Assembly: GCA_937966555.1 (NCBI GenBank)
Contig: CALCLY010000023.1
Coordinates: forward strand, 43,432 to 107,431
Reading direction: 5' to 3'
DNA length: 64,000 nt
DNA from: CALCLY01 sp900552775
Lineage (GTDB): Bacteria; Bacillota; Clostridia; UMGS1883; UMGS1540
The number at the start of each line of letters is the position of its first letter. Position 1 is the stretch's first letter. Positions 7,782-16,169 of the stretch are shown here, in pieces. The notes below the pieces were generated by a model, which had not been told where the DNA came from, did not search any database, and was given only the letters and a program-made list of their open reading frames with translations. The translations under genes and the position numbers were made by a program.

Positions 7782-8616
7782 TTAGCCTCTCCCTCCAGTT
7801 CTTTATATCCTTTTTTTTGAGCTGCGCCTCACTTGTCATGAGAGAAACAATCATTCTCCTGAGTGCATCGGGCGTGAGATTGCGCGTCATTTTCCCGTCC
7901 GTCGCAACGGAGATTTTGCCCGTTTCCTCGCTTACAACCACAACCACACAGTCCGAGTTTTCCGTAACTCCGAGAGCGGCGCGGTGGCGCGTGCCGAGTT
8001 CGCGGCTCAAAGAATCGTTGTGTGTCAGGGGCAGTATGCACGATGCGGAAACTATTATATCTCCGCGGATTATAACGGCTCCGTCATGCAAAGGAGTGTT
8101 CGGAACAAAAATATTTATAAGAAGCGGCGCGCTTACAGCGGCGTTTAAAATCGTTCCGGAATTTATTATATCGCCGAGACGCGTTTCACGCTCCAGAACG
8201 ATCAGAGCACCAACGCGGTCGCGCGACATAGACTCCGCCGCTTCCGAGATTGCATCCGCCACATCGGAAATTTTGTTGTCCGCCGGGTTTAAAATATTTG
8301 AAATATTGCTTCTTCCGACTTTTTCGAGAGCACGGCGCAGCTCCGGCTGAAAAACAACCAGAAGAGCCACAACACCTACCTGCATTGTGTTGCGGAGTAT
8401 GTAGTTTATGGTATTAAGCTGCAGCCAATGGCTTATCTGCATGACAATCACAAGCACCAAAAGACCTTTGACAAGCTGAACGGCGCGTGTTTCGCGCACA
8501 AGTTTTATGGCTTTGTAGCAGACGTATGCAACTATTATAATGTCAACAAAATCCATGGGGCGGACAACCAGAAAAAACTTTCTGATATAGTCTGCCGCGG
8601 CAGTAAAAAAGCTCAC
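7756..8616 (-). CDS. cdaA: diadenylate cyclase, CdaA type
   Basis: 286 residues. Three hydrophobic segments cover residues about 15-90, followed by the DisA_N cyclase domain. The diagnostic motifs are LHDGAVIIRGD (DGA) and LGTRHRAALGV (RHR). It makes c-di-AMP from two ATP, a nucleotide that controls potassium and osmolyte transport and cell-wall state in this phylum. First gene of the operon, with a promoter at 8657-8685. The ATG at 8616 follows an AAGGTGAGC ribosome-binding region. Confidence 0.95.
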   Translation of the reverse strand: MSFFTAAADYIRKFFLVVRPMDFVDIIIVAYVCYKAIKLVRETRAVQLVKGLLVLVIVMQISHWLQLNTINYILRNTMQVGVVALLVVFQPELRRALEKVGRSNISNILNPADNKISDVADAISEAAESMSRDRVGALIVLERETRLGDIINSGTILNAAVSAPLLINIFVPNTPLHDGAVIIRGDIIVSASCILPLTHNDSLSRELGTRHRAALGVTENSDCVVVVVSEETGKISVATDGKMTRNLTPDALRRMIVSLMTSEAQLKKKDIKNWRERLSGRKNKKA

Positions 8617-8656
8617 CTTAACACCTCTTATCCGTTTCTGACGTTTTCTAAATATA

Positions 8657-8685
8657 ATTATACACTATATTGAAGTGAATTGTAA
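8657..8685 (-). promoter_or_regulatory. promoter of the cdaA-cdaR-ogg-trmB operon
   Basis: On the minus strand TTACAA (8680-8685), 17 bases, TATAAT (8657-8662), about 40 bases before the cdaA start. Confidence 0.65.
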
Positions 8686-8830
8686 TACCATTTGCAAAAA
8701 AAAATGTTAAAAGTTTGTTACAAAAGAAATTTGCAAAAAAATAAAAAAACTATTTCTTTTTCTGTATATTTGTGATACAATATACAAAAGCAAAAACGCT
8801 ATTTTATTTTTTGAAACGGCGGTGTAACAA

Positions 8831-9820
8831 ATGAAAAAGATTTTAAAGAGTTTGTGTGCGGGGATGGCGCTTGCAGCGGCAATGTCTTTGGTATCGGCAC
8901 AGGAAGTTGTGACAATTTATGCGCCCGACGGCAGAATTGCGCAGATTTATGAGAGTGATTTGGAGGCGTACAAGGCTGTTGGCTGGTATGATAATTTTGA
9001 AGATACCGTTCAGACGGTTTATGCACCAGATGGCAGAAGCGAAACGCATTTTAAAGCCGAGATACCGGCTTATCTTGCCGTAGGGTGGTTTGAAAACAGA
9101 GATGACACACTCGCGGTTATTTTTGACGGCAAAGGAAATTCGGCTCTCATATACCTTGCGGAGCTTGAAGCGTACAGAGCGGCAGGGTGGTTCGGTCATC
9201 CGCTGAGAGTAGATCCGGCTCGCCCCATGGTTTCGCTGACATTTGATGACGGGCCCTCGCTTTCCGCAACACCCGTTATACTGGACGTACTCGAAAAATA
9301 CCGCGTGCGCGCAACTTTCTTCCAGCTCGGGAGTGAAGTTGCAAAATATCCGCTTGTGACAAAAAGAGCGTGCGAAATGGGCTGCGAAATAGGAACGCAT
9401 ACATACAGTCACCCGAATCTTGCAAAGCTTTCATCATGGGATATTGCAAGCCAGATTCGCACTTCAAGCGCGGAGATTTCGCTTGCCTGCGGCAGTGCGC
9501 CCGGACTTTTGCGTCCGCCGTACGGCTCATATAATGACACCGTTAAGGCTGCCGCTTCAATGCCGCTTATACTTTGGTCTGTAGACACGCTTGACTGGAA
9601 GACAAGAGACACGCAAAAAGATATATATGCCGTGCTTTCTTCGGCCAAAGACGGGGATATTGTGCTTATGCATGACATATATATGCCCACTGCCGAAGCT
9701 GTTAAAACAATAGTTCCCGAACTTCTTAAAAGAGGCTTTCAGCTTGTAACCGTAAGCGAGCTTGCGGCGGCAAAAGGATACAGTATGTCTGCCGCAACGG
9801 CGTACAGCAGCTTCAGATAG
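8831..9820 (+). CDS. secreted polysaccharide deacetylase with three N-terminal repeats
   Basis: 329 residues. A signal peptide (residues 1-23) is followed by three repeats of about 35 residues, each of the form YAPDGR...EAYKAVGW, spanning about 27-125. A NodB carbohydrate esterase 4 domain begins at 133. The NodB metal and catalytic motifs are intact: TFDDGPS (Asp139, Asp140), HTYSH (His190, His194), RPPYGSYN and a late LMHD. The family removes N-acetyl groups from peptidoglycan or chitin-like polymers. The repeats probably bind the wall, by analogy with other repeat-tailed deacetylases. A TACAAT -10 lies at 8776-8781, with a poor -35. Confidence 0.9.
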   Translation: MKKILKSLCAGMALAAAMSLVSAQEVVTIYAPDGRIAQIYESDLEAYKAVGWYDNFEDTVQTVYAPDGRSETHFKAEIPAYLAVGWFENRDDTLAVIFDGKGNSALIYLAELEAYRAAGWFGHPLRVDPARPMVSLTFDDGPSLSATPVILDVLEKYRVRATFFQLGSEVAKYPLVTKRACEMGCEIGTHTYSHPNLAKLSSWDIASQIRTSSAEISLACGSAPGLLRPPYGSYNDTVKAAASMPLILWSVDTLDWKTRDTQKDIYAVLSSAKDGDIVLMHDIYMPTAEAVKTIVPELLKRGFQLVTVSELAAAKGYSMSAATAYSSFR

Positions 9821-9854
9821 TATTAAAGAAGCCGGTTTCAGAAAGGTTTTATAA

Positions 9855-10418
9855 ATGTTCAGAAATTTTATAATTTGCATATTAAACGTTTTATTGAGAC
9901 TGTTTTTCAGGATAGAAACCGTAAATACGGAGTCGCTTCCCGAAAAAGGCGGTTTTGTGTTGGCTCCCAATCACTTCTCGAACTGGGATCCGGTTATGAC
10001 GGCTTGTTTTACAACGCACAGAAAGATTTTTTTTCTTGCCAAGGCGGAACTTTTTAAGTTTAAACCGTTCGGAGCGCTTATTTCATCTTTCGGCGCCATG
10101 CCTTTATCGCGTGACAGAACGGACGCGGGTGTTATAATGGACAGCGTAAGACTTTTGAAAAACGGCGGTGTCCTTTGCATATATCCCGAAGGAACGAGGG
10201 TCAGAAAAGGCAAAAAAGCAAGAGTCAAAAAGGGCGCGGTGAAAATTGCATATCTTGCCCGTGTGCCGATTTATCCCGTGCATATAGACACAAATTACAG
10301 AATTTTTTCAAAAATCAGAATTACCGTGGGCGAGCCGATTGAAATAAAAGAAAAACTTGATGAAAATGCTTTCGGCGAAAAAACGGCGGAACTTATGAAC
10401 AGAATTTACAGTCTATAG
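9855..10418 (+). CDS. plsC: 1-acyl-sn-glycerol-3-phosphate acyltransferase
   Basis: 187 residues, short but complete for PlsC. The catalytic NHx4D motif is NHFSNWD at residues 39-45, and the substrate-binding block is YPEGTR. It converts lysophosphatidate to phosphatidate at the membrane. It lies 22 bases before the ispH-rpsA gene. Gene order plsC then ispH-rpsA is common in Clostridia; the cmk gene that often precedes it is absent here. Confidence 0.92.
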   Translation: MFRNFIICILNVLLRLFFRIETVNTESLPEKGGFVLAPNHFSNWDPVMTACFTTHRKIFFLAKAELFKFKPFGALISSFGAMPLSRDRTDAGVIMDSVRLLKNGGVLCIYPEGTRVRKGKKARVKKGAVKIAYLARVPIYPVHIDTNYRIFSKIRITVGEPIEIKEKLDENAFGEKTAELMNRIYSL

Positions 10419-10440
10419 TACAGAAGGTTTGGTTTAAAAA

Positions 10441-12384
10441 ATGGAAATAAGGGTTGCAAAAAGCGCGGGATTTTGTTTCGGAGTGTCGCGTGCGGTTTCG
10501 CTTGCGGAAGAAAAAGCCGCAACGGGGCGCGTATATACATTCGGGCCGATTATTCATAACGAGTTTGAAATACAAAGGCTTTCCTCCATGGGAGTTATTC
10601 CCGTAAACGATGTAAATGAGATAAAAAAGGGTGACAGGGTTATAATAAGAAGCCACGGTGTGCCAGAAAAAACGGAAAAAGAACTTGCGGCGCGCGGAGC
10701 GGAAGTTTTTGACGCGACGTGTCCGTTTGTAAAAAAAATACACAATATTGTTTCCGAGTATACGGAAAAAGGATATACCGTCGTTATATTCGGAAATGCG
10801 GGTCATCCCGAAGTTACGGGTATTGCCGGAAGGTGCCGCGGCGCGGCGCTGACGGTTGCCTCAGAGGACAAAGCTATGCGGATTTCGGGTGAGAACGAGC
10901 ACATTTGTCTCGTTGCTCAGACCACCGCAAATAAGGAAGATTATAAAAAAATTATAAAAATTATAAAAAACACTTGCAAAGACACTGTGTTTTTTGATAC
11001 AATATGTAATGCTACCATGATAAGGCAGCAAGAAGCCGAGGAACTTTCAAAGCAATGCGACAGAATGATTGTTATCGGCGACCGCAAAAGCCGCAACACA
11101 AATAAGCTCTGCGATGTGGCGTCAAGACACTGTAAAAACGTGGTTTTGGCAGAGAGCGCGGACGGGATTAAAAATTTGGCTTTAAGCGGAATAACAGGGG
11201 TCACAGCCGGGGCATCAGCTCCGGATTGGATAATTAAGGAGGTTTTAAAAACTATGGAAGAGAACAAGACAAACACGGAGCTCAGCTTTGCTGAGGAATT
11301 TGAAAAATCGCTGACTACGTTGAATACCGGCGATGTTGTAAAAGGCACGGTAATCAGCATTACACCGACAGAGGTTAACGTAGATCTCGGTTTTAAGTAT
11401 GACGGCGTAATAAGCGCTTCGGAGCTTACGGACGATCCCACACTTAAACCAGAAGATATAGTTCATGTCGGAGATACAGTAGAAGCTTTCGTTTATCGCG
11501 TAAGCGATGTTGAAGGCACGGTAGGTCTTTCTGTAAAGAAGCTTAAATCCATAAAGGGTTGGGACGAAATACAGAAGGCTTTCGAAGAGAAAAAGGATGT
11601 TACGGGTAAAATCATCGAGGCTGTTTCGGGCGGCGTTATCGCTATTGCTGACGGCTGCAGAATTTTCATCCCCGCATCGCAGGCAAATGACAGATATCTT
11701 GCAGATCTCAGCGTTTTGGTAGGAAAAGAACTTCCCATCAGAATTCGCGATATAAATAAAGGCCGCAGAAAAGTTCTCGGTTCCGTTAAGGACGTTCTTC
11801 TTGAAGAAAAAGAGAAGCTTTCAAAAGCATTCTGGGATAAGGTTGACGCAGGCGAGAAGGAATTCAAGGGTACGGTTAAAACTCTTACAAACTTCGGTGC
11901 GTTTGTTGATCTCGGCGGCGTAGACGGACTTATTCACATTTCCGAACTGTCGTGGAATCACGTTAAACATCCTTCGGATGTTTTGAGTGTAGGAGACGAG
12001 GTTACGGTAAGACTTATCGATGCAAACAAAGAAACAGGCAAGATTTCGCTCGGTTACCGCAAGGCTGAGGATAATCCCTGGGTTATCGCTCAGAACACTT
12101 TGCACGTAAATGACGTTATAAAAGCAAAAGTTGTAAGACTCGTTTCTTTCGGCGCATTTGTTGAGATTATTCCAGGCGTAGACGGACTTATCCATATTTC
12201 CCAGATCGCAAACAAGAGAATCGACAAGCCTTCCGACGAACTTTCCGTAGGTCAGGAAGTTGAAGCTCTTATAACGGATATAAACTGGGATACGCAGAAG
12301 ATTGCACTGAGCATTCGTGCGCTTTTGCCAGATGAGGCTCCCGCGGCGGAAGAAGCTGCTGAAGAACCCGTTTCGGAAGAATAA
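10441..12384 (+). CDS. ispH: HMBPP reductase fused to S1-domain protein
   Basis: 647 residues in two parts. Residues 1 to about 280 are IspH, the 4Fe-4S enzyme that makes IPP and DMAPP in the MEP pathway. The three cluster cysteines are visible at Cys12 (SAGFCFGV), in DATCPFV, and in FFDTICNAT. From about residue 295 four S1 RNA-binding domains follow; the last two carry GAFVD/E...GVDGLIHISE/Q motifs and resemble ribosomal protein S1. The tail is acidic. The fusion is a known clostridial arrangement, so it is not a frameshift artefact. It terminates at the hairpin at 12408-12449. Confidence 0.95.
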   Translation: MEIRVAKSAGFCFGVSRAVSLAEEKAATGRVYTFGPIIHNEFEIQRLSSMGVIPVNDVNEIKKGDRVIIRSHGVPEKTEKELAARGAEVFDATCPFVKKIHNIVSEYTEKGYTVVIFGNAGHPEVTGIAGRCRGAALTVASEDKAMRISGENEHICLVAQTTANKEDYKKIIKIIKNTCKDTVFFDTICNATMIRQQEAEELSKQCDRMIVIGDRKSRNTNKLCDVASRHCKNVVLAESADGIKNLALSGITGVTAGASAPDWIIKEVLKTMEENKTNTELSFAEEFEKSLTTLNTGDVVKGTVISITPTEVNVDLGFKYDGVISASELTDDPTLKPEDIVHVGDTVEAFVYRVSDVEGTVGLSVKKLKSIKGWDEIQKAFEEKKDVTGKIIEAVSGGVIAIADGCRIFIPASQANDRYLADLSVLVGKELPIRIRDINKGRRKVLGSVKDVLLEEKEKLSKAFWDKVDAGEKEFKGTVKTLTNFGAFVDLGGVDGLIHISELSWNHVKHPSDVLSVGDEVTVRLIDANKETGKISLGYRKAEDNPWVIAQNTLHVNDVIKAKVVRLVSFGAFVEIIPGVDGLIHISQIANKRIDKPSDELSVGQEVEALITDINWDTQKIALSIRALLPDEAPAAEEAAEEPVSEE

Positions 12385-12407
12385 TTCAAAAGAATAATTT
12401 AAAAACC

Positions 12408-12450
12408 AAAGAGGTTCATCAAAACGATTTCGTTTTTATGAACCTCTTTT
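12408..12450 (+). terminator. terminator after ispH-rpsA
   Basis: A 12-bp stem (12408-12419 with 12438-12449) begins AAAGAGG and ends CCTCTTT, followed by more T. It is nearly symmetrical, so it can also end the convergent phosphatase transcript. Confidence 0.88.
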
Positions 12451-12461
12451 TTGAAGTTTTA

Positions 12462-13001
12462 TTACAGTCCCTTTTTACTTAAAAATTTATTTATGAAAAC
12501 ATCCGAAATCAGCGCCGACAACAATCCGAGCGCCGCCCCGCACAAAACATCGGTCGGATAATGGACGTACAGATAAAGCCGCGAAAAGCCGACAAGTGCC
12601 GATAGTATAAAAGCTGCTGTGCCGAGACGTTTGTTGCGGATAAATATTGCGGTTGCCGCGGCAAAGGATGATGCGGTATGCCCCGAGGGAAAAGAAAAAT
12701 CATCCGGCGGCGGAATAATAAGACTTGCCGAAGGGTTTGCCGTAAACGGTCTCATTCTGCCCACAAGGGGCTTTAAAAAGAGCGAGCAAAGCAAAACCTC
12801 AAGTAAAAGTGCGGAAAGTACGCCCGCTCCCATGCGGCGGTATTTTGGCAGAAGCAGCATAACAAGCGCTGCCGCAAGCCAGATTTCACCGTGATTATTT
12901 ATTGCGGATAAAAATTTCATTATGCCGTCAAGCGTTCCGCATGAGAGAGAGTTTCTTATTGCTTCAAGTATATTGATTTCAAAATTTAATAAGTAACACA
13001 T
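12462..13001 (-). CDS. PAP2-family membrane phosphatase
   Basis: 179 residues from the ATG at 13001; a longer reading from 13046 would start upstream of the probable promoter. Several membrane helices surround the PAP2 motifs KPLVGRMRP, PSGHTASS and SRLYLYVHYPTD, which hold the catalytic histidines. Family members dephosphorylate undecaprenyl pyrophosphate or phosphatidate; which applies here is not clear. The minus strand reads TTGATT, 17 bases, TATCAT, ending only 7 bases before the ATG, so the message may be leaderless. Confidence 0.85.
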   Translation of the reverse strand: MCYLLNFEINILEAIRNSLSCGTLDGIMKFLSAINNHGEIWLAAALVMLLLPKYRRMGAGVLSALLLEVLLCSLFLKPLVGRMRPFTANPSASLIIPPPDDFSFPSGHTASSFAAATAIFIRNKRLGTAAFILSALVGFSRLYLYVHYPTDVLCGAALGLLSALISDVFINKFLSKKGL

Positions 13002-13063
13002 GCATTTATGATAACACAAAAGTGTATAAAAATCAAATATTTTCATAAAATTTAAAAAAGTAC

Positions 13064-13092
13064 TTGAAAAAGAGGAAAAAATAGTGTAAAAT
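13064..13092 (+). promoter_or_regulatory. promoter of efp
   Basis: TTGAAA (13064-13069), 17 bases, TAAAAT (13087-13092), 36 bases before the start codon. Confidence 0.65.
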
Positions 13093-13128
13093 AATATTTA
13101 TAAAAGACTGAATTTTTGGAGGTAGCAT

Positions 13129-13686
13129 ATGATAAGTGCCGGTGATTTTAAAAACGGCGTTACATTTGAATTTGAAGGCAACGTATACCAGGTTGTTGAA
13201 TTCCAGCATGTAAAGCCCGGAAAAGGCGCTGCGTTCGTAAGAACAAAGCTTAAAAATGTAATAAACGGCGGTGTTGTTGAAAAAACTTTCCGCCCGACAG
13301 ATAAGATGCCAAAAGCGCATATCGAAAGACGCGACATGGAGTATCTTTACCAGGACGGTGACCTGTTCTACTTTATGGATCAGGAAACTTATGAGCAGAT
13401 TCCCTTAAGCTCCGAGCAGCTCGGCGATGCGCTCAAGTTTGTTAAAGAGAACATGCTTGTTAAGATCCTTTCGTATAAGGGCAGTGTGTTCGGCGTTGAG
13501 CCGCCAAACTTTGTAGAGCTTCAGGTAACGGAAACGGAGCCCGGCTTTAAAGGCGACACGGCAACAGGCGCAACAAAACCCGCAACTCTCGAAACAGGTG
13601 CGGTTATAAATGTTCCGCTCTTTATCGAAGAGGGCGAAATGATCAGAGTTGATACAAGAACCGGAGAATACATGGAGCGTGCATAA
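13129..13686 (+). CDS. efp: elongation factor P
   Basis: 185 residues, normal length. Three OB/KOW-like domains. The loop KPGKGAAFVRTKLKN at residues about 29-43 carries the tip lysine that enters the peptidyl-transferase centre, and the C-terminal signature ends RVDTRTGEYMERA. EF-P relieves ribosome stalling at proline runs. TTTGGAGGTAG lies upstream of the ATG. It is followed 41 bases later by the zinc-ribbon gene, a pairing seen in related genomes. Confidence 0.96.
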   Translation: MISAGDFKNGVTFEFEGNVYQVVEFQHVKPGKGAAFVRTKLKNVINGGVVEKTFRPTDKMPKAHIERRDMEYLYQDGDLFYFMDQETYEQIPLSSEQLGDALKFVKENMLVKILSYKGSVFGVEPPNFVELQVTETEPGFKGDTATGATKPATLETGAVINVPLFIEEGEMIRVDTRTGEYMERA

Positions 13687-13727
13687 TTTATATACGCGCG
13701 TAATTATAATTAAAGGAGGTTTTTCCT

Positions 13728-14159
13728 GTGTTGACAGAAAAAGTTGCTTATTTAAAAGGTCTTTGTGAGGGTATGAAAATCGATACCGATTCCAACGAAG
13801 GCAAACTTTTAACTGAAATCATCAAAGTTTTGGATGATTTTTCAAATGAGATTTTGGCTATCGAGGATAACTCGGACGAGCTTCAGCAGCAGATTGATGA
13901 AATCGATGAAGATCTCGGCTTTGTGGAGGATTATCTTTTTGATGACGAAGACGATGACGAGGATTTGGATTTTGACGTAGAGGACATTGAATGCCCCTAC
14001 TGCGGAAGCCCCATAGCAATTGACGCGGACATTCTTGATTCTGACGATGACGTTATCACATGCCCGGCATGCGGCAAGGAGTTCGAGCTTGAATTTGAAG
14101 ACTGCGGCTGCGGCTGTGACTGCTGCGGCGGAGATTGCGACGGCGAAGACGAAGAATAA
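13728..14159 (+). CDS. acidic zinc-ribbon protein, CD1247-like
   Basis: 143 residues from a GTG behind AAAGGAGG. The N-terminal 60 residues are a helical domain (MLTEKVAYLKGLCEGMKID). A very acidic linker of Asp and Glu follows, then a zinc ribbon CPYCG...CPACG at about 88-116. The tail is unusually cysteine- and aspartate-rich (CGCGCDCCGGDC). It resembles the CD1247 N-terminal domain family; function is unknown. The terminator at 14174-14211 closes the efp unit. The tail may bind extra metal (inference). Confidence 0.8.
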   Translation: MLTEKVAYLKGLCEGMKIDTDSNEGKLLTEIIKVLDDFSNEILAIEDNSDELQQQIDEIDEDLGFVEDYLFDDEDDDEDLDFDVEDIECPYCGSPIAIDADILDSDDDVITCPACGKEFELEFEDCGCGCDCCGGDCDGEDEE

Positions 14160-14170
14160 TTTGCGTTTTG

Positions 14171-14211
14171 AAAACACCCCGGGCTGTTTTATGCTTCGGG
14201 GTGTTTTTTTA
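14171..14211 (+). terminator. terminator of the efp unit
   Basis: An ACACCCCG arm near 14174 pairs with CGGGGTGT near 14197, followed by seven T. Confidence 0.85.
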
Positions 14212-14342
14212 AAATTTTTAAAACGTTTATACTGTTTAAGAAAGTTTTAATATTTAGTTTACAGATATTAGAGATTAAGGTATTATTATATAACTGTGAT
14301 CGGAAAACGAGACTCGTACGAACACAGAAAGGGTGAATAAAT

Positions 14343-15602
14343 ATGAAAACAAAAAACACAAAAAGAGCGGCAATTGCCATAGGCCTCGGCGTGACGCTTC
14401 TTGCAACAACGGCTTTTGCCGACGCGGTTTTGGGTTCGGGCTATGCGAGCCTTAAGTCCTCGTTTAAGGAAACGTCAAAGTTTATTGCAAAAGACGCAAA
14501 AAACTTTACCGTTGATATGGAGTACAAAATTTCGGAAAACGACAAAGTATATTACGGGGGCAGGAATTTTGTTAAGCACGATTCGGAAAACGGCAAGGAA
14601 TTCTCGCGAGATATAAATACCGTAACAGGCAGTGAAACATCGTATTACAGTGACAGCGGCATGAGTTTATATACGTATGACGACGGGACAAAGCATGCGA
14701 CGATACACGAAGACATACAAAGCAGTGATGAATCCGAAAGCTTCCCGGAGGATATTTTTGAGATTGAAGAGGTAAAGGATTTTGAAAAGGTGGTTGACGC
14801 CTTTGTGGGAAGCATAAGCGATGTTGTAAGCGTTACGAATACGGATGAGGGCAAGGTATATAACTGCACACTGAACGCCTCACAGCTTCCGCTTTATATA
14901 AACGCTTTCGCATCATTCGGTATAAAGTATACGCTTTTTGACGAATATCATGTTGAAGAGTACGGTCTGCCGAGCGTTAAAAACGATATTTGCATAACGG
15001 AAGCTTCGGCAACCGTAATTGCGGATAAAAATAATGTTATCACAGACGCGTCGGGCAAGGCAAAATTCAGCGGCAGAGATGAAAACGGCGTGGTTCATGA
15101 GTTTGTATTCGAACTTTCGGGCAAGCTTTCCGATATAAACTCAACTGTTATCGAAACGCCGAGCCTTGACGGAGCGGAGATATCGTACAGTACGGCAACA
15201 TACGATATGGGCATAAGCGAAGGCGATGTGGGAACTTATTCGCGTCCGATTATGGAAAACCTCGACGGAAAAGTGCAGGTTGTCGGAGAATATACGCTTT
15301 CGATTACATCCGTTGACGAAGAAGGCTTAAAGGGAACCTTTGCAAAGCAGTACAGAGAAGGTTTTGAAAAGGACGATGCGGTTTCGTTTGATTTCGAAGC
15401 GAAATTTGATGACATGAACAGAGAAAAATACTACGGAATTCCTATAAAATACAATGACGGCGAAGGCGAAAAGCAAGCGATGCTTTCAAAGTATGACGAT
15501 GTAATGTACAATATAGAACTCGGTGTTGAAATAAACGACGATGAGGATAATTATGGCGTACAGACAGCTGAGCGTGCCGAGCTTATGAGAGTCGTTAAAT
15601 AA
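14343..15602 (+). CDS. secreted protein of unknown function
   Basis: 419 residues. A signal peptide ends near AFA-DAV (residues 25-29). The mature protein is acidic, rich in beta-type segments, and has few cysteines. I do not recognise a family. It ends just before a tandem pair of 235-bp repeats and an ABC exporter with a two-component system, so it could be the sensed or exported partner of that module, but the repeats and hairpin at 16105-16142 separate them. The ATG follows AGAAAGGGTG. Confidence 0.75.
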   Translation: MKTKNTKRAAIAIGLGVTLLATTAFADAVLGSGYASLKSSFKETSKFIAKDAKNFTVDMEYKISENDKVYYGGRNFVKHDSENGKEFSRDINTVTGSETSYYSDSGMSLYTYDDGTKHATIHEDIQSSDESESFPEDIFEIEEVKDFEKVVDAFVGSISDVVSVTNTDEGKVYNCTLNASQLPLYINAFASFGIKYTLFDEYHVEEYGLPSVKNDICITEASATVIADKNNVITDASGKAKFSGRDENGVVHEFVFELSGKLSDINSTVIETPSLDGAEISYSTATYDMGISEGDVGTYSRPIMENLDGKVQVVGEYTLSITSVDEEGLKGTFAKQYREGFEKDDAVSFDFEAKFDDMNREKYYGIPIKYNDGEGEKQAMLSKYDDVMYNIELGVEINDDEDNYGVQTAERAELMRVVK

Positions 15603-15614
15603 TAACGCTTTTAT

Positions 15615-15849
15615 GGGGATGTTAAAAAACTCCGGAACGCAGGAAAAGGGGAAAATCATATATCACGGAATATGCAAATGATGCAGTCAGATTTATCAGA
15701 TGTGGAAAAATCAAAAAATTTGATTTTTCAAAAAACTTTTCCTGCTATCGGCAAACTTCGCCTCTCGGCGTACCTATGTACGCCTTCGGGTATCCCAAAA
15801 CTTTAGTTTTGGCTCAGTTTGCCGATTCCAAAGCTTTTTTCCTATCCCC
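15615..15849. repeat. element A, copy 1 (235 bp)
   Basis: It starts GGGGATGTTAAAAAACTCC and ends TTTTTTCCTATCCCC, so the ends form an imperfect 15-bp inverted repeat. Inside are three hairpins: GAAAAATCAAA with its complement, GGCGTAC...GTACGCC, and CCAAAAC...GTTTTGG. It is nearly identical to copy 2, differing at a handful of bases, and is intergenic. See the findings for the family. Confidence 0.85.
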
Positions 15850-15859
15850 TTGAAAAACC

Positions 15860-16094
15860 GGGGATGTTAAAAAACTCCGGAACGCAGGAAAATGGGAAAA
15901 TCACATATCACGGAATATGCAAATGATGCAGTCATATTTATCAGATGTGAAAAAATCAAAAAATTTGATTTTTCAAAAAACTTTTCCTGCTATCGGCAAA
16001 CTTCGCCTCTCGGCGTACCTATGTACGCCTTCGGGTATCCCAAAACTTTAGTTTTGGCTCAGTTTGCCGATTCCAAAGCTTTTTTCCTATCCCC
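15860..16094. repeat. element A, copy 2 (235 bp)
   Basis: Tandem copy offset by 245 bases from copy 1, with the same end repeats and hairpins. An open frame of 68 codons runs through it but is not kept in frame in other copies, so I do not treat it as a gene. It is followed by TTGAAAAAACGG, which also follows copy 4. Confidence 0.85.
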
Positions 16095-16104
16095 TTGAAA
16101 AAAC

Positions 16105-16142
16105 GGGCTGTTTAAAAAGTCAACCGACTTTTTAAACAGCCC
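16105..16142 (-). terminator. 17-bp perfect hairpin beside element A
   Basis: Bases 16105-16121 pair perfectly with 16126-16142 around a 4-base loop (GGGCTGTTTAAAAAGTC arm). On the minus strand it is followed by CGTTTTTTC and so reads as a terminator. On the plus strand it is followed by A residues and would only be a barrier. The counterpart beside copy 4 has a matching base-pair exchange. Confidence 0.7.
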
Positions 16143-16169
16143 CAAAAAGATGTTGAGGAGGTGCCCGAT

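Noticed and set aside
11225..11300. Frameshift or misassembly joining ispH to ribosomal protein S1
   Set aside because: The junction is a continuous frame with family-typical lengths on both sides, and the fusion is a known clostridial architecture.
15892..16098. 68-codon reading frame inside element A copy 2
   Set aside because: The frame is not preserved in the other copies (different frames and stops), there is no ribosome-binding site, and conservation follows hairpins, not codons.
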